The notes: a model not told the origin generated them from the letters alone. Counted from the stretch's first letter, positions 8,410 through 17,343 are shown. The stretch is DNA of 64,000 nucleotides from Streptomyces sp. MH60 (GCF_002939385.1 NZ_MULI01000037.1:1-64000); one strand, 5' to 3'. Program-made: numbers and translations.

Positions 8410-9747
8410 GTGCCAGCAAGTGCAACGAAGGCCCTCAGAGTCGCCGTCCTGGCGGACTCCGACACCCGGTGGAAATGGGGCGCGCTCACCGCGACCCGCG
8501 TCTGCCCCCCGGACACGGAGATCCACCTCGACGGGTACCTCCTGCGCGGCCGAGCCACCCCCACCGCCCGCCAGCTCCAGGAGGTCGGCGTCAGCGCGGA
8601 CTCGCTCCGCGAGGTGACCGCCGTCGAGTTCCTGCGCGCCATGGCCGGGGCACGGGGCGAGGACTCCTACGACGTCCTCGTCCTCGCCCTGGTCGGCGGC
8701 GGTGTCCAGGCGATGCTGCACGGGCTCGGCCGCGTCTGGCAGCACGACGCCGAGCGGCCCGTGGTCGTCACCGGCTACGTCGGCGTCGTCTACGAGAAGC
8801 TCGCCGACGGCCTGCTGCTGCGCCACGGCGCCGACCTCGTCCTCGCCAACTCCCGTCAGGACGCGGACCGTTTCCGCGCGGTGTACGAGGGGGTCGGCGC
8901 CGACGCCGCCGCGGTGACCGAGGTCGCCCTGCCCTTCCTGGGCGGGGCCGCCTACGCCGGTGAGCCGGGCCGGGACGACCGCCCCTACACGGTGGTCTTC
9001 GCCGCCCAGCCCTCGGTGCCGGACAGCCGCCGGGACCGTACGTACCTCCTCGAACGGCTGATCGGGCACGCCCGCCTCCATCCCGAGCGCGAGGTGCTGC
9101 TCAAGCTGCGCTCCAAGCCCGGCGAACACACCACGCACATCGAGGAACTGCCCTACCAGAAGCTGGTGCAGCGGGCCGACCCGCCGGCCAACTTCCGCCT
9201 GGTCTACGGGCACATGGGCGAGGTCCTGGACCGCACCGACCTGCTGGTCACCGTCAGCTCCACGGCCGCCCTGGAATCCCTGCACCGCCGCATCCCCACG
9301 GTCGTCCTGACCGACCTGGGCGTGCGCGAGGCGCTCGGCAACCACCACTTCGTGGGCTCCGGCTGCCTCGCCTCCTGGGACCAGCTCGACGCGGGCCACC
9401 GCCCGGCCCCCGACCCCGAGTGGGTCGCCCGGCAGGGCGTGGCGGCGGACGGCGGCTACGAGACCGCCTTCGACGAGGCCCGTGGGCGCATCGCCGCCCT
9501 GCTGTCCCGGCCCGGCGGACTGCCGCCGCTCGCCCCCTACTACACCCTCGTCACCGCGCCCGGCTACCTCCCCGGCATCCTCGCCCGCCACCACCTCGCC
9601 CCCGACGGCACCCCGCTGCCCGGCGCGCCGGCCGCCGACCGGGCGCCCGGCCCCGTGCGGCAGGTCGTGCGGCGTGCGGCCCGCGGCGCCTACCGGCACG
9701 GCGTCCAGCGGGTCGCCCCGGTGATCCGCCGGATGGGGGAGCTGTGA
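8410..9747 (+). CDS. DUF6716-like putative glycosyltransferase
   Basis: The 445-residue protein starts at GTG 8410. It has a two-domain layout expected of a GT-B-like enzyme, with an N-terminal half carrying LRVAVLADSDTRWKWG and a C-terminal half with LLVTVSSTAALESLHRRIP and VVLTDLG, which resembles nucleotide-sugar binding. I recognise it as the DUF6716 putative glycosyltransferase type seen in Streptomyces, not as a characterised enzyme. It faces away from the GT2 modules and heads the rightward run of CMP-synthetase, NeuB-type synthase and a putative sialyltransferase. A transferase role in building or priming the ulosonic-acid polymer is therefore likely but unproven. Confidence 0.65.
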   Translation: MPASATKALRVAVLADSDTRWKWGALTATRVCPPDTEIHLDGYLLRGRATPTARQLQEVGVSADSLREVTAVEFLRAMAGARGEDSYDVLVLALVGGGVQAMLHGLGRVWQHDAERPVVVTGYVGVVYEKLADGLLLRHGADLVLANSRQDADRFRAVYEGVGADAAAVTEVALPFLGGAAYAGEPGRDDRPYTVVFAAQPSVPDSRRDRTYLLERLIGHARLHPEREVLLKLRSKPGEHTTHIEELPYQKLVQRADPPANFRLVYGHMGEVLDRTDLLVTVSSTAALESLHRRIPTVVLTDLGVREALGNHHFVGSGCLASWDQLDAGHRPAPDPEWVARQGVAADGGYETAFDEARGRIAALLSRPGGLPPLAPYYTLVTAPGYLPGILARHHLAPDGTPLPGAPAADRAPGPVRQVVRRAARGAYRHGVQRVAPVIRRMGEL

Positions 9748-9842
9748 CCGCCCCGGCGCCCGGGCCCGCCCCGATACCCGAGACCTCCGCGGTTGCGCCC
9801 ACGTCCGCGGGCCCCGCGACACCTGCGCAAGGAGCAGATCCC

Positions 9843-11111
9843 ATGTCCAACCCGGAAGCGGGCCAGGGCGCTTCGGTGCGCCGGGTGCTCGCCGTCATCC
9901 CCGCCCGCGGCGGCTCCAAGGGAGTGCCCGCGAAGAACCTCGCCCCCGTCGGCGGCGTCCCGCTGGTGGTCCGCGCGGTGCGCGAGTGCCTGGCGGCCCG
10001 CCTCGTGACGGACGTCGTGGTCTCCACCGACGACCAGGCCATCGCCGCGGCGGCCCGCGAGGCCGGGGCCGAGGTCGTGCTGCGGCCCGCCGCCATCGCC
10101 GGGGACACGGCCACCTCCGAGGCCGCCGTGCTGCACGCGATGGACACCCACGAGGCCCTGCACGGCGCCGCCGTCGACGTGGTCCTGCTCGTGCAGTGCA
10201 CCAGCCCCTTCCTGGTCCGCGAGGACGTCGACGGGGTGGCCGGCGCGGTCGCCGAGGACGGCGCGGACACCGCCGTCACCGTCGCCCCGTTCCACGGCTT
10301 CGTCTGGCGGGACGGCACCGACGAGACGGGCGGGGCCGACGGCGGCCACGGCGTCAACCACGACAAGGCGTACCGCCCCCGCCGCCAGGACCGCCCCCAG
10401 GACCTGCTGGAGACCGGCGCCGCCTACGCCATGGCCGCCCCCGGCTTCCGCAAGCACCAGCACCGCTTCTTCGGCCGCACCGAACTGGTCCGCACCGACC
10501 CGGCCCGCGTCCTGGAGATCGACGACCCGCACGACCTGGCCCGCGCCCGGGCCCTGGCCCCGCACTTCGACGCGGCCCGGCCCGGCGCCCTGCCGACCGC
10601 GGCCGACATCGACGCCGTGGTCCTCGACTTCGACGGCACCCAGACCGACGACCGGGTGCTGATCGACTCCGACGGACGGGAGTTCGTCTCCGTGCACCGC
10701 GGCGACGGACTCGGCATCGCCGCCCTGCGCCGCAGCGGCCTGACGATGCTGATCCTGTCCACGGAGGTGAACCCGGTCGTCGCCGCCCGCGCGCGCAAGC
10801 TCAAGCTGCCCGTGCTGCACGGCATCGACCGCAAGGACCTCGCCCTCAAGCAGTGGTGCGAGGAACAGGGCATCGCGCCCGAACGCGTGCTCTACGTCGG
10901 CAACGACGTCAACGACCTCCCGTGCTTCGCCCTCGTCGGCTGGCCCGTGGCGGTCGCGAGCGCCCACGACGCGGTACGCGGCGCGGCCCGCGCGGTCACC
11001 ACCGTCCCCGGCGGCGAAGGCGCCGTACGGGAGATCGCGGCCTGGCTCCTGGGCCCCTCATTGAACACCCCCGACCCTCTCGAAGCCCCCACGCTCACCC
11101 AGTCCAAGTAA
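9843..11111 (+). CDS. Bifunctional CMP-nonulosonate synthetase / HAD phosphatase
   Basis: Two enzymes are fused in 422 residues. Residues about 12-235 form a NeuA-type cytidylyltransferase with VIPARGGSKGVPAKNLAPVG, VSTDDQAIA and QCTSPFL. Residues about 255-405 form a HAD phosphatase of the KdsC/KDN-9-phosphatase type with VVLDFDGTQTDD (nucleophile Asp), STEVN and YVGNDVNDLPCF. The first activates Kdn or another nonulosonic acid with CTP; the second removes the 9-phosphate left by the NeuB-type synthase encoded next. ATG 9843 has AAGGAG 8 nt upstream and is preferred over GTG 9744, which overlaps the previous stop. The downstream synthase begins 13 bp later. Confidence 0.88.
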   Translation: MSNPEAGQGASVRRVLAVIPARGGSKGVPAKNLAPVGGVPLVVRAVRECLAARLVTDVVVSTDDQAIAAAAREAGAEVVLRPAAIAGDTATSEAAVLHAMDTHEALHGAAVDVVLLVQCTSPFLVREDVDGVAGAVAEDGADTAVTVAPFHGFVWRDGTDETGGADGGHGVNHDKAYRPRRQDRPQDLLETGAAYAMAAPGFRKHQHRFFGRTELVRTDPARVLEIDDPHDLARARALAPHFDAARPGALPTAADIDAVVLDFDGTQTDDRVLIDSDGREFVSVHRGDGLGIAALRRSGLTMLILSTEVNPVVAARARKLKLPVLHGIDRKDLALKQWCEEQGIAPERVLYVGNDVNDLPCFALVGWPVAVASAHDAVRGAARAVTTVPGGEGAVREIAAWLLGPSLNTPDPLEAPTLTQSK

Positions 11112-11124
11112 GGAACCCCCTGCC

Positions 11125-12063
11125 ATGAGCACCAACTCCCGCATCCGCACCTTCGGCACCCGCGAGGCCGGCCCCGGCCGCCCCGTCTACATCACCGGCG
11201 AGATCGGCATCAACCACAACGGTGAGCTGGAGAACGCCTTCAAGCTGATCGACGCCGCCGCCGAGGCCGGCTGCGACGCCGTCAAGTTCCAGAAGCGCAC
11301 CCCGGAGATCTGCACCCCGCGCGACCAGTGGGACATCGAGCGGGACACCCCCTGGGGCCGCATGACGTACATCGACTACCGCCACCGCGTGGAGTTCGGC
11401 GAGGACGAGTACCGCCAGATCGACGAGTACTGCAAGACCAAGAACATCGACTGGTTCGCCTCCCCGTGGGACACCGAGGCCGTCGCCTTCCTGGAGAAGT
11501 TCGACGTCCCCGCCCACAAGGTCGCCTCCGCCTCCCTCACCGACGACGAGCTGCTGCGCGCCCTGCGCGCCACCGGCAAGACGGTCATCCTCTCCACCGG
11601 CATGTCCACCCCGAAGCAGATCCGCCACGCGGTCGAGGTCCTGGGCAGCGACAACATCCTCATGTGCCACGCCACCTCCACCTACCCGGCGCAGGCCGAG
11701 GAGCTGAACCTCCGCGTCATCAACACCCTCCAGCAGGAGTTCCCGAACGTCCCGATCGGCTACTCGGGACACGAGACCGGCCTGCAGACCACGCTGGCCG
11801 CCGTGGCCCTCGGCGCCACCTTCGTCGAGCGCCACATCACCCTCGACCGCGCCATGTGGGGCTCCGACCAGGCCGCCTCCGTCGAGCCGCAGGGCCTGAC
11901 CCGCCTGGTGCGCGACATCCGCACCATCGAGGCCTCCCTCGGCGACGGCGTCAAGAAGGTCTACGACTCCGAGCTGGGCCCGATGAAGAAGCTGCGCCGC
12001 GTCACCGGCGTCGTCGCCGAGGCGGAGATCGCCGCCGCCGCGGGCGAGCCCGTCACCGTCTGA
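11125..12063 (+). CDS. NeuB-type nonulosonic acid (Kdn/N-acetylneuraminate) synthase
   Basis: The 312-residue protein is a NeuB-family aldolase that condenses phosphoenolpyruvate with a C6 sugar (mannose-6-phosphate for Kdn-9-P). Visible family marks are TGEIGINHNGELE, GCDAVKFQKRTPE, FASPWD, HKVASASLTDDELL, ILSTGMST, HATSTYPA and IGYSGHETGLQ. The protein ends soon after the TIM barrel (KKLRRVTGVVAEAE). The C-terminal SAF/antifreeze-like domain of about 60 residues, present in most NeuB proteins, is missing. It lies directly downstream of the CMP-synthetase/phosphatase fusion. The phosphatase next to it favours a phosphorylated Kdn product over free Neu5Ac, which is inference. Confidence 0.87.
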   Translation: MSTNSRIRTFGTREAGPGRPVYITGEIGINHNGELENAFKLIDAAAEAGCDAVKFQKRTPEICTPRDQWDIERDTPWGRMTYIDYRHRVEFGEDEYRQIDEYCKTKNIDWFASPWDTEAVAFLEKFDVPAHKVASASLTDDELLRALRATGKTVILSTGMSTPKQIRHAVEVLGSDNILMCHATSTYPAQAEELNLRVINTLQQEFPNVPIGYSGHETGLQTTLAAVALGATFVERHITLDRAMWGSDQAASVEPQGLTRLVRDIRTIEASLGDGVKKVYDSELGPMKKLRRVTGVVAEAEIAAAAGEPVTV

Positions 12064-12105
12064 CCACCGGCCACCGAGTCACTCACCACGGGACGGACCC
12101 CACCG

Positions 12106-13173
12106 ATGAGCCCCCGCGCCGGGAACGCCGGCCCCCGCACTCTCGCCTTCGTCGAGAGCCCGGTACAACTGCTGAACGTGCTGGAGTGGGCGCACACCCG
12201 CGCCCCCGGCGCGGAGCTCACCCTCGTGGTCCTCTCGCCCGTCGACCCGATGACCCGCGGCCAGCTGCGCCGCATGGCGGAACTGGCCCGCAAGGAGGGT
12301 CACGAGATCCGCTGGGAGGAGGCGCGCGGCGGTGCCACCGCCCCCTTCCGCACGGTCGGCGGCCTGACCACCGCACTGCGCCAGGCGGACCGGGTCGTCA
12401 TGGGCGACCCGTTCTCCCGCTACGTGCAGCTCCTCCTCACCATCACCCGCGCCCACGACCTGGTCGTCGTCGACGACGGCACCGCCACGATGGAGTTCGT
12501 CACCCAGCTGGCCCACGGCGAGCGCCTGGTCCGCTGGCACCGCAAGGGCAGCCGCCCCGGCCCGCGCGACCTGCTCTTCGCCCCGGTCTCCCGGTCGGCC
12601 CGCCACCGCCTCACCCCGACCCCCGACCGGCAGGTCTCGGTCTTCTCCTCCATGCCCATCGAGGACGTCCCCGAAGGCGTCACCGTCGCCGCGAACGACT
12701 TCTCCTGGACCAGGGCCCGCTTCGGTCCGCCCCGCATCACCAAGGGCGCCGACATGGTCGGCACCTCCCTGGTGGAGACCGGCGTCGTCGACGCCGACCG
12801 CTACGTGGCCGCCGTACACGCCCTGGCGAAAACCCACGGGGCCGCCCGCTACTTCGCCCACCGCCGGGAGGGCGCCGAGAAGCTGCACCGGCTGGCCGTG
12901 GAGACGGGCCTGCAGATCGTCCGCCCCGACCTCCCCCTGGAGCTGATCGCCCGCCGCGGCCCGATCGGCCGCACCGTCCTCAGCTTCCCGTCCACCGTCG
13001 TCCACACCCTGCCGCTGGCCCTCACCGGCACCGAGGTCCGGGTCGCCGTCTGCGACATCGACCCCGCCTGGCTCACCGAGACGGCCTCACCGCGGGCCCG
13101 CGGATTCCTGAGCGGCGTCACCGGCTCGGCCCGGGACGTGCACCGGCTGTCGGCGGTGGTGAGCGCGGGGTAG
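12106..13173 (+). CDS. Putative sialyltransferase-like protein of the Kdn locus
   Basis: The 355-residue protein starts with AFVESPVQLLNVLEW, close to the opening of GT52-type and related bacterial sialyltransferases (FxxSPLQ...E). It also has LVVVDDGTATMEF, comparable to their DDG motif, then SSMPIED and SFPSTVVHTL, comparable to the late (F/Y)PSS region. These are resemblances I see, not a proven match. It follows the synthase by 42 bp and ends the rightward operon. The best guess is transfer of the first Kdn residue from CMP-Kdn onto a carrier. Alternatively it may be an uncharacterised export or assembly factor. Confidence 0.6.
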   Translation: MSPRAGNAGPRTLAFVESPVQLLNVLEWAHTRAPGAELTLVVLSPVDPMTRGQLRRMAELARKEGHEIRWEEARGGATAPFRTVGGLTTALRQADRVVMGDPFSRYVQLLLTITRAHDLVVVDDGTATMEFVTQLAHGERLVRWHRKGSRPGPRDLLFAPVSRSARHRLTPTPDRQVSVFSSMPIEDVPEGVTVAANDFSWTRARFGPPRITKGADMVGTSLVETGVVDADRYVAAVHALAKTHGAARYFAHRREGAEKLHRLAVETGLQIVRPDLPLELIARRGPIGRTVLSFPSTVVHTLPLALTGTEVRVAVCDIDPAWLTETASPRARGFLSGVTGSARDVHRLSAVVSAG

Positions 13174-13400
13174 GGCGCGTGGAGCGGGCCACGCGTGGTA
13201 ACCGTGGGGAAGAGGACGGGTGCCGTGGAGCGGTCGGGCCGCTCACGGTGATCTCATGATCGGCTCGGTCGGAAAGGCGGCCAAGTTTACCCAAGCGAGA
13301 TGATGGCTATGCGTAGGGCGGCCGAGTTTTCTTCCCCTAACGGGCTGAATTTTGTTGATCGTGGGTCCATCGATCGCCCGGGAGCCCTACGCTGCAAAGG

Positions 13401-14651
13401 GTGAACGTGTTGATGTCCCCAGAGTCCGAGGCCGACACTCCTGGTGAAGCCGCGCTGCCCGGCACCTTGCCGGACACGCTGCGCGCGGAGCTCGTGGCCT
13501 TCCGCCGCGATCTGCACATGCACCCCGAGCTGGGCAATCAGGAGTTCCGCACCACCGCCGCGATCAAGGAACGGCTGGAGCGGGCCGGACTCAAGCCCCG
13601 CGTGCTGCCCATCGGCACCGGGCTCGTCTGCGACATCGGCACCGGCACCGACTCGGGACAGTGGTCCGGCGGGCCCCGCATGCTCGCCCTGCGGGCCGAC
13701 ATCGACGCCCTGCCCATCCCCGACACCAAGACCGAGTGCGCGTACCGCTCCCAGGTGCCGGACCGCGCCCACGCCTGCGGGCACGACGTGCACACCACCG
13801 TCGTCCTCGGCACCGGGCTCCTGCTCGCCGCCCTGCACGAGCAGGGCCTGCTGCCCCGGCCCGTGCGGCTGGTCTTCCAGCCGGCCGAGGAGGTGCTGCC
13901 CGGCGGCGCCGCCGACGCCATCGAGGGCGGTGCGCTCGACGGGGTGCGCCGCATCCTGGCCGTGCACTGCGACCCCCGGGTGGACGCCGGGAAGATCGGC
14001 CTCAGGGTCGGTCCCATCACCTCCGCCTGCGACCGGCTGGAGATCGCCCTGAACGGCCCCGGCGGCCACACCGCCCGCCCGCACCTCACCACCGACCTGG
14101 TCACCGCCGCCGCCCGCGTGGTCACCGACGTGCCCCCGCTCGTCGCCCGGCGCGTGGACAGCCGCAGCGGGCTTGCGCTGACCTGGGGGCGGATCGAATC
14201 CGGCCACGCCCCGAACGTCATCCCGCAGCACGCCGAACTCGCCGGGACCGTGCGCTGCCTCGACCTCGACGCCTGGCGGCAGGCACCCGACCTGGTGATG
14301 GGCGCCATCGACGAGATCGCCGACCTGTACCGGGCCAAGTCCGAGATCACCTACGTCCGCGGCGTGCCCCCGGTCGTCAACGAGGTCACCAGCACCGAAC
14401 TGCTCCAGGCCGCCATGGTCGCCCGGCGCGGCACCGACGCCGTCGAGGGCACCGAGCAGAGCCTGGGCGGCGAGGACTTCTCCTGGTACCTGGAGCACGT
14501 GCCCGGCGCCATGGCCCGCCTCGGCGTCCGCCCGCCCGGCGAGCGCACCGTCCGCGACCTCCACCAGGGCGACTTCGACGTGGACGAGCACGCCATCACG
14601 GTCGGCGTGGAGATGTTCACCGCGGCGGCGCTGATCGACGCCGTGCAGTAG
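13401..14651 (+). CDS. M20 family amidohydrolase (metallopeptidase-like)
   Basis: The 416-residue protein has the M20D amidohydrolase layout: FRRDLHMHPELGNQEF near residue 40, LRADIDALPI, the metal-binding HACGHDVHTT, QPAEEVLPGGA, the dimerisation domain with GPGGHTARPH, and a late QSLGGEDFSWYLE. Such enzymes hydrolyse N-acyl amino acids or similar amides in the cytoplasm. TACGCT at 13388-13393 lies 7 nt before GTG 13401, so a leaderless transcript beginning at that codon is likely; ATG 13413 with AAAGGGTG upstream is the alternative. It precedes the nucleoside-binding lipoproteins but has no operator site of their type. A role in nucleoside use is not supported. Confidence 0.88.
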   Translation: MNVLMSPESEADTPGEAALPGTLPDTLRAELVAFRRDLHMHPELGNQEFRTTAAIKERLERAGLKPRVLPIGTGLVCDIGTGTDSGQWSGGPRMLALRADIDALPIPDTKTECAYRSQVPDRAHACGHDVHTTVVLGTGLLLAALHEQGLLPRPVRLVFQPAEEVLPGGAADAIEGGALDGVRRILAVHCDPRVDAGKIGLRVGPITSACDRLEIALNGPGGHTARPHLTTDLVTAAARVVTDVPPLVARRVDSRSGLALTWGRIESGHAPNVIPQHAELAGTVRCLDLDAWRQAPDLVMGAIDEIADLYRAKSEITYVRGVPPVVNEVTSTELLQAAMVARRGTDAVEGTEQSLGGEDFSWYLEHVPGAMARLGVRPPGERTVRDLHQGDFDVDEHAITVGVEMFTAAALIDAVQ

Positions 14652-14708
14652 CCGCACCGGCGGTAACCGGCCAGCGGCACGAATGGATAACGGCGCCGCG
14701 CAATCCCG

Positions 14709-14737
14709 TTCCCAGGAGGTTCTACGCGCGTTAATGT
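14709..14737 (+). promoter_or_regulatory. Promoter with nucleoside-regulon operator, first BmpA gene
   Basis: TTCCCA, a 17-bp spacer and TAATGT form a promoter-like pair. The operator variant CTACGCGCGTTA (14722-14733) fills the spacer and touches the -10 box, so bound protein would block RNA polymerase. The same arrangement is found before the second BmpA gene. Confidence 0.7.
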
Positions 14738-14787
14738 GCGCCGAACCGAGCACCCGCTGCGGGGCTTTGGAGAATGGGGAACTTCAG

Positions 14788-15831
14788 ATGCGTCGGATAT
14801 CGAGACTGACCCGCGTCGCGGTGGGGGTCGCGTCGCTCGCACTCGCCGCCACGGCCTGCGGCGGCACCAGCGGCGAAAGCGGCGACGACGGCGGTGACGA
14901 CAAGGGCCTCGCCATCGCCTACGACGTCGGCGGCAAGGGCGACCAGTCCTTCAACGACGCCGCGTACGCCGGTCTGCAGCGGGCCCAGAAGGAGTTCGGC
15001 TACAAGACCGCCGACATCGAGCCCACCGACGGCGAGACGGACGCCGACAAGGAACAGCGCCTGACCTCCCTGGCCAAGCAGGGCTACAACCCGGTGATCG
15101 GCGTCGGCTTCGCCTACGGCCCGGCGATGAAGGCCGTCGCCGCCAAATACCCGGACACCACCTTCGGCATCGTCGACTCCGTGGTCGAGGGCAAGAACGT
15201 CGCCTCCCTCGTCTTCGCCGAGAACGAGGCCTCCTACCTGGCCGGCGTCGCCGCGGCCAAGGCCACGAAGTCCAAGACCGTCGGCTTCGTGGGCGGTGTG
15301 GACGTCCCGCTGATCCACAAGTTCGAGGCCGGGTTCGCGCAGGGCGTCAAGGACACCGACCCCAAGGTCAAGGTGCTCTCGCAGTACCTGACGCAGACCG
15401 CGGAGGAGGGCGGCTTCTCCAGCCCCGACAAGGGCAAGGCCGCAGCCGAGGGCCAGATCGAGAAGAAGGCCGACGTGGTGTACGCGGCGGCCGGCCTCTC
15501 CGGTCAGGGCGTGATCGAGGCCGCCGCGAAGGCGAAGATCTGGGCGATCGGCGTCGACTCGGACCAGTACCAGCAGGAGGCCCTGGCGGCCTACAAGGAC
15601 TCCATCCTGACCTCCGCCCTCAAGGACATCAACGGCGCGGTCTTCGCCCTGGCCAAGTCCGTCGAGGACGACAAGCCGCTGACCGGCACCCACACCTTCG
15701 ACCTGAAGTCCGACGGCGTGGGCCTGTCCGACAGCAACCCGAAGTTCGCCGAGGTCCCCGGCGCCAAGGAGGCCGTGGAGAAGGCCAAGGCGGGCATCGT
15801 CGACGGCTCCATCAAGGTCGCCACGGAGTAG
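14788..15831 (+). CDS. BmpA/PnrA family nucleoside-binding lipoprotein (copy 1)
   Basis: The 347-residue protein begins with MRRISRLTRVAVGVASLALA and a lipidation Cys at ATACGG, so it is exported and anchored to the outer face of the membrane. The mature part is a basic membrane protein/PnrA domain with DKGLAIAYDVGGKGDQSFND, the ligand-binding GDQSFND stretch, GFVGGVDVPLIHKFEAG and AAAGLSGQGVIEAA. Family members bind purine and other nucleosides for ABC import. ATG 14788 is preceded by GGGGAAC. It is a near-duplicate of the next gene, each with its own promoter and operator and a strong terminator between them. Confidence 0.9.
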   Translation: MRRISRLTRVAVGVASLALAATACGGTSGESGDDGGDDKGLAIAYDVGGKGDQSFNDAAYAGLQRAQKEFGYKTADIEPTDGETDADKEQRLTSLAKQGYNPVIGVGFAYGPAMKAVAAKYPDTTFGIVDSVVEGKNVASLVFAENEASYLAGVAAAKATKSKTVGFVGGVDVPLIHKFEAGFAQGVKDTDPKVKVLSQYLTQTAEEGGFSSPDKGKAAAEGQIEKKADVVYAAAGLSGQGVIEAAAKAKIWAIGVDSDQYQQEALAAYKDSILTSALKDINGAVFALAKSVEDDKPLTGTHTFDLKSDGVGLSDSNPKFAEVPGAKEAVEKAKAGIVDGSIKVATE

Positions 15832-15858
15832 CCGCGACGGCACGGCACGCAACCCGAC

Positions 15859-15893
15859 GAAGCGGACGGGCGCCCCCGGTGCCCGTCCGCTTC
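15859..15893 (+). terminator. Terminator hairpin after the first BmpA gene
   Basis: A perfect 13-bp stem (GAAGCGGACGGGC and its complement) with a 9-nt loop lies 28 bp after the stop codon. It separates the two BmpA transcription units. Confidence 0.88.
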
Positions 15894-16015
15894 CGCGTGC
15901 CGCGGCCCCCGGGCCGGGCGTCACCCTCCGCCACCTTCCGTCTGCGTCCGGCGAGCCCCGTACCCCCATACGCGTCGCCTTGCTCACGGGCGGATAACAA
16001 GGTGGACAGAAGGGG

Positions 16016-16044
16016 TTTTCAGGCAGGTCTACGCGCGTTAATCT
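16016..16044 (+). promoter_or_regulatory. Promoter with nucleoside-regulon operator, second BmpA gene
   Basis: TTTTCA, 17 bp and TAATCT form the promoter pair. The operator CTACGCGCGTTA (16029-16040) sits in the spacer and overlaps the first two bases of the -10 box. Its layout is nearly identical to that before the first copy. Confidence 0.72.
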
Positions 16045-16105
16045 GCGGCGAAAGCAGCGCCGCAGCCGAACCGTCCCCGGCGCTTGTACGACAGGAGCAC
16101 CAGAC

Positions 16106-17152
16106 ATGCGCCGGATTTCCCGGATCACGGTCGCAGGCGCAGCGACCGCCTCCCTGGCCCTCGCCCTCGCCGCCTGCGGTGGTACCTCGACCGACTCCGG
16201 TTCGGAGTCCAAGGGGGACAAGGGCCTCGCCATCGCGTACGACGTCGGCGGCAAGGGCGACCAGTCCTTCAACGACGCCGCGTACGCCGGTCTGGAGCAG
16301 GCCAAGAAGGAGTTCGGCTACGAGACGGCCGACGTCGAGCCCACCGACGGCGAGACGGACGCCGACAAGGAGCAGCGGCTGTCCTCGCTGGCGAAGCAGG
16401 GGTACAACCCGGTCGTCGGCATCGGCTACGCCTACGCGTCCGCCATGAAGAACGTCGCCGAGAAGTACCCGGACACCACCTTCGGCATCGTCGACGACGC
16501 CACGATCGAGGCGAAGAACGTCGCGGACCTGGTCTTCAACGAGCAGGAGGCGTCCTACCTCGCCGGTGTCGCCGCCGCCAAGAGTACAAAGACCAACACG
16601 GTCGGCTTCGTGGGCGGTGTGGACGTCCCGCTGATCCACAAGTTCCAGGCCGGCTACGAGCAGGGCGTCAAGGACACCGACCCCAAGGTCAAGGTCATCT
16701 CGCAGTACCTCACGCAGACCGCGGAGGAGGGCGGCTTCTCCAGCCCCGACAAGGGCAAGACCGCCGCCGAGGGCCAGATCGAGAAGAAGGCCGACGTCGT
16801 GTACGCGGCGGCCGGTCTCTCCGGTCAGGGCGTGATCGAGGCCGCCGCCGCCAACAAGGTCTGGGCGATCGGCGTCGACTCCGACCAGTACAAGCAGGAA
16901 GCCCTCGCGAAGTACAAGGACTCCATCCTGACTTCGGCCACCAAGGACGTCGCCAAGGCGGTCTACAGCCTCGCGAAGTCGGTCGAGGACGGCAAGCCGG
17001 AGACCGGTATCGTTCGGGGCGATCTGAAGTCCGGCGAGGTCGGTCTCTCGGACTCCAACCCGAAGTTCGCGGACGACGCCGAGCTCCAGGCAGCCATCAA
17101 GACGGCCAAGGAGAAGATCATCAGCGGCGAGATCAAGGTCAAGAGCAGCTGA
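16106..17152 (+). CDS. BmpA/PnrA family nucleoside-binding lipoprotein (copy 2)
   Basis: The 348-residue protein has a signal peptide ending in the lipobox LAAC (ALALAACGGT). It then has the same BmpA domain as copy 1: GLAIAYDVGGKGDQSFND, EPTDGETDADKEQRL and GFVGGVDVPLIHKFQAG. Long stretches are identical to copy 1, so this is a recent tandem duplication. GGAG lies 10 nt before the ATG. The ABC ATPase and permease genes follow, so it is the natural binding protein of that importer. Divergence is greatest in the linker after the Cys and near the C-terminus. Confidence 0.9.
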   Translation: MRRISRITVAGAATASLALALAACGGTSTDSGSESKGDKGLAIAYDVGGKGDQSFNDAAYAGLEQAKKEFGYETADVEPTDGETDADKEQRLSSLAKQGYNPVVGIGYAYASAMKNVAEKYPDTTFGIVDDATIEAKNVADLVFNEQEASYLAGVAAAKSTKTNTVGFVGGVDVPLIHKFQAGYEQGVKDTDPKVKVISQYLTQTAEEGGFSSPDKGKTAAEGQIEKKADVVYAAAGLSGQGVIEAAAANKVWAIGVDSDQYKQEALAKYKDSILTSATKDVAKAVYSLAKSVEDGKPETGIVRGDLKSGEVGLSDSNPKFADDAELQAAIKTAKEKIISGEIKVKSS

Positions 17153-17214
17153 ACGGCTGAGTAGCACCAGCAGTACCTCGAACAGCGTGTAACCGCGCCG
17201 GCCCGGCCGCACGG

Positions 17215-17260
17215 CGGGGTACGGGGAGAGCGTCCTCGAAGTCGCCCTCCCCGTACCCCG
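17215..17260 (+). terminator. Terminator-like hairpin after the second BmpA gene
   Basis: A perfect 14-bp stem (CGGGGTACGGGGAG and complement) with an 18-nt loop lies 63 bp after the stop codon. It could reduce read-through into the ABC operon, which has its own operator. Confidence 0.8.
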
Positions 17261-17303
17261 TCGCGTCGATGTGCCGCCGCCGCTTTTAGATGCCGTAGGG
17301 GCG

Positions 17304-17315
17304 CTACGCGCGTAG
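17304..17315. promoter_or_regulatory. Perfect 12-bp operator CTACGCGCGTAG before the nucleoside ABC operon
   Basis: This is a perfect palindrome 28 bp upstream of the ABC ATPase start region. It is the same sequence found before add, deoC and the purine nucleoside phosphorylase gene. A good -35/-10 pair was not obvious here. Confidence 0.75.
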
Positions 17316-17343
17316 ACGGCCCCCGTCCCCAGGAGAGTGCGCC

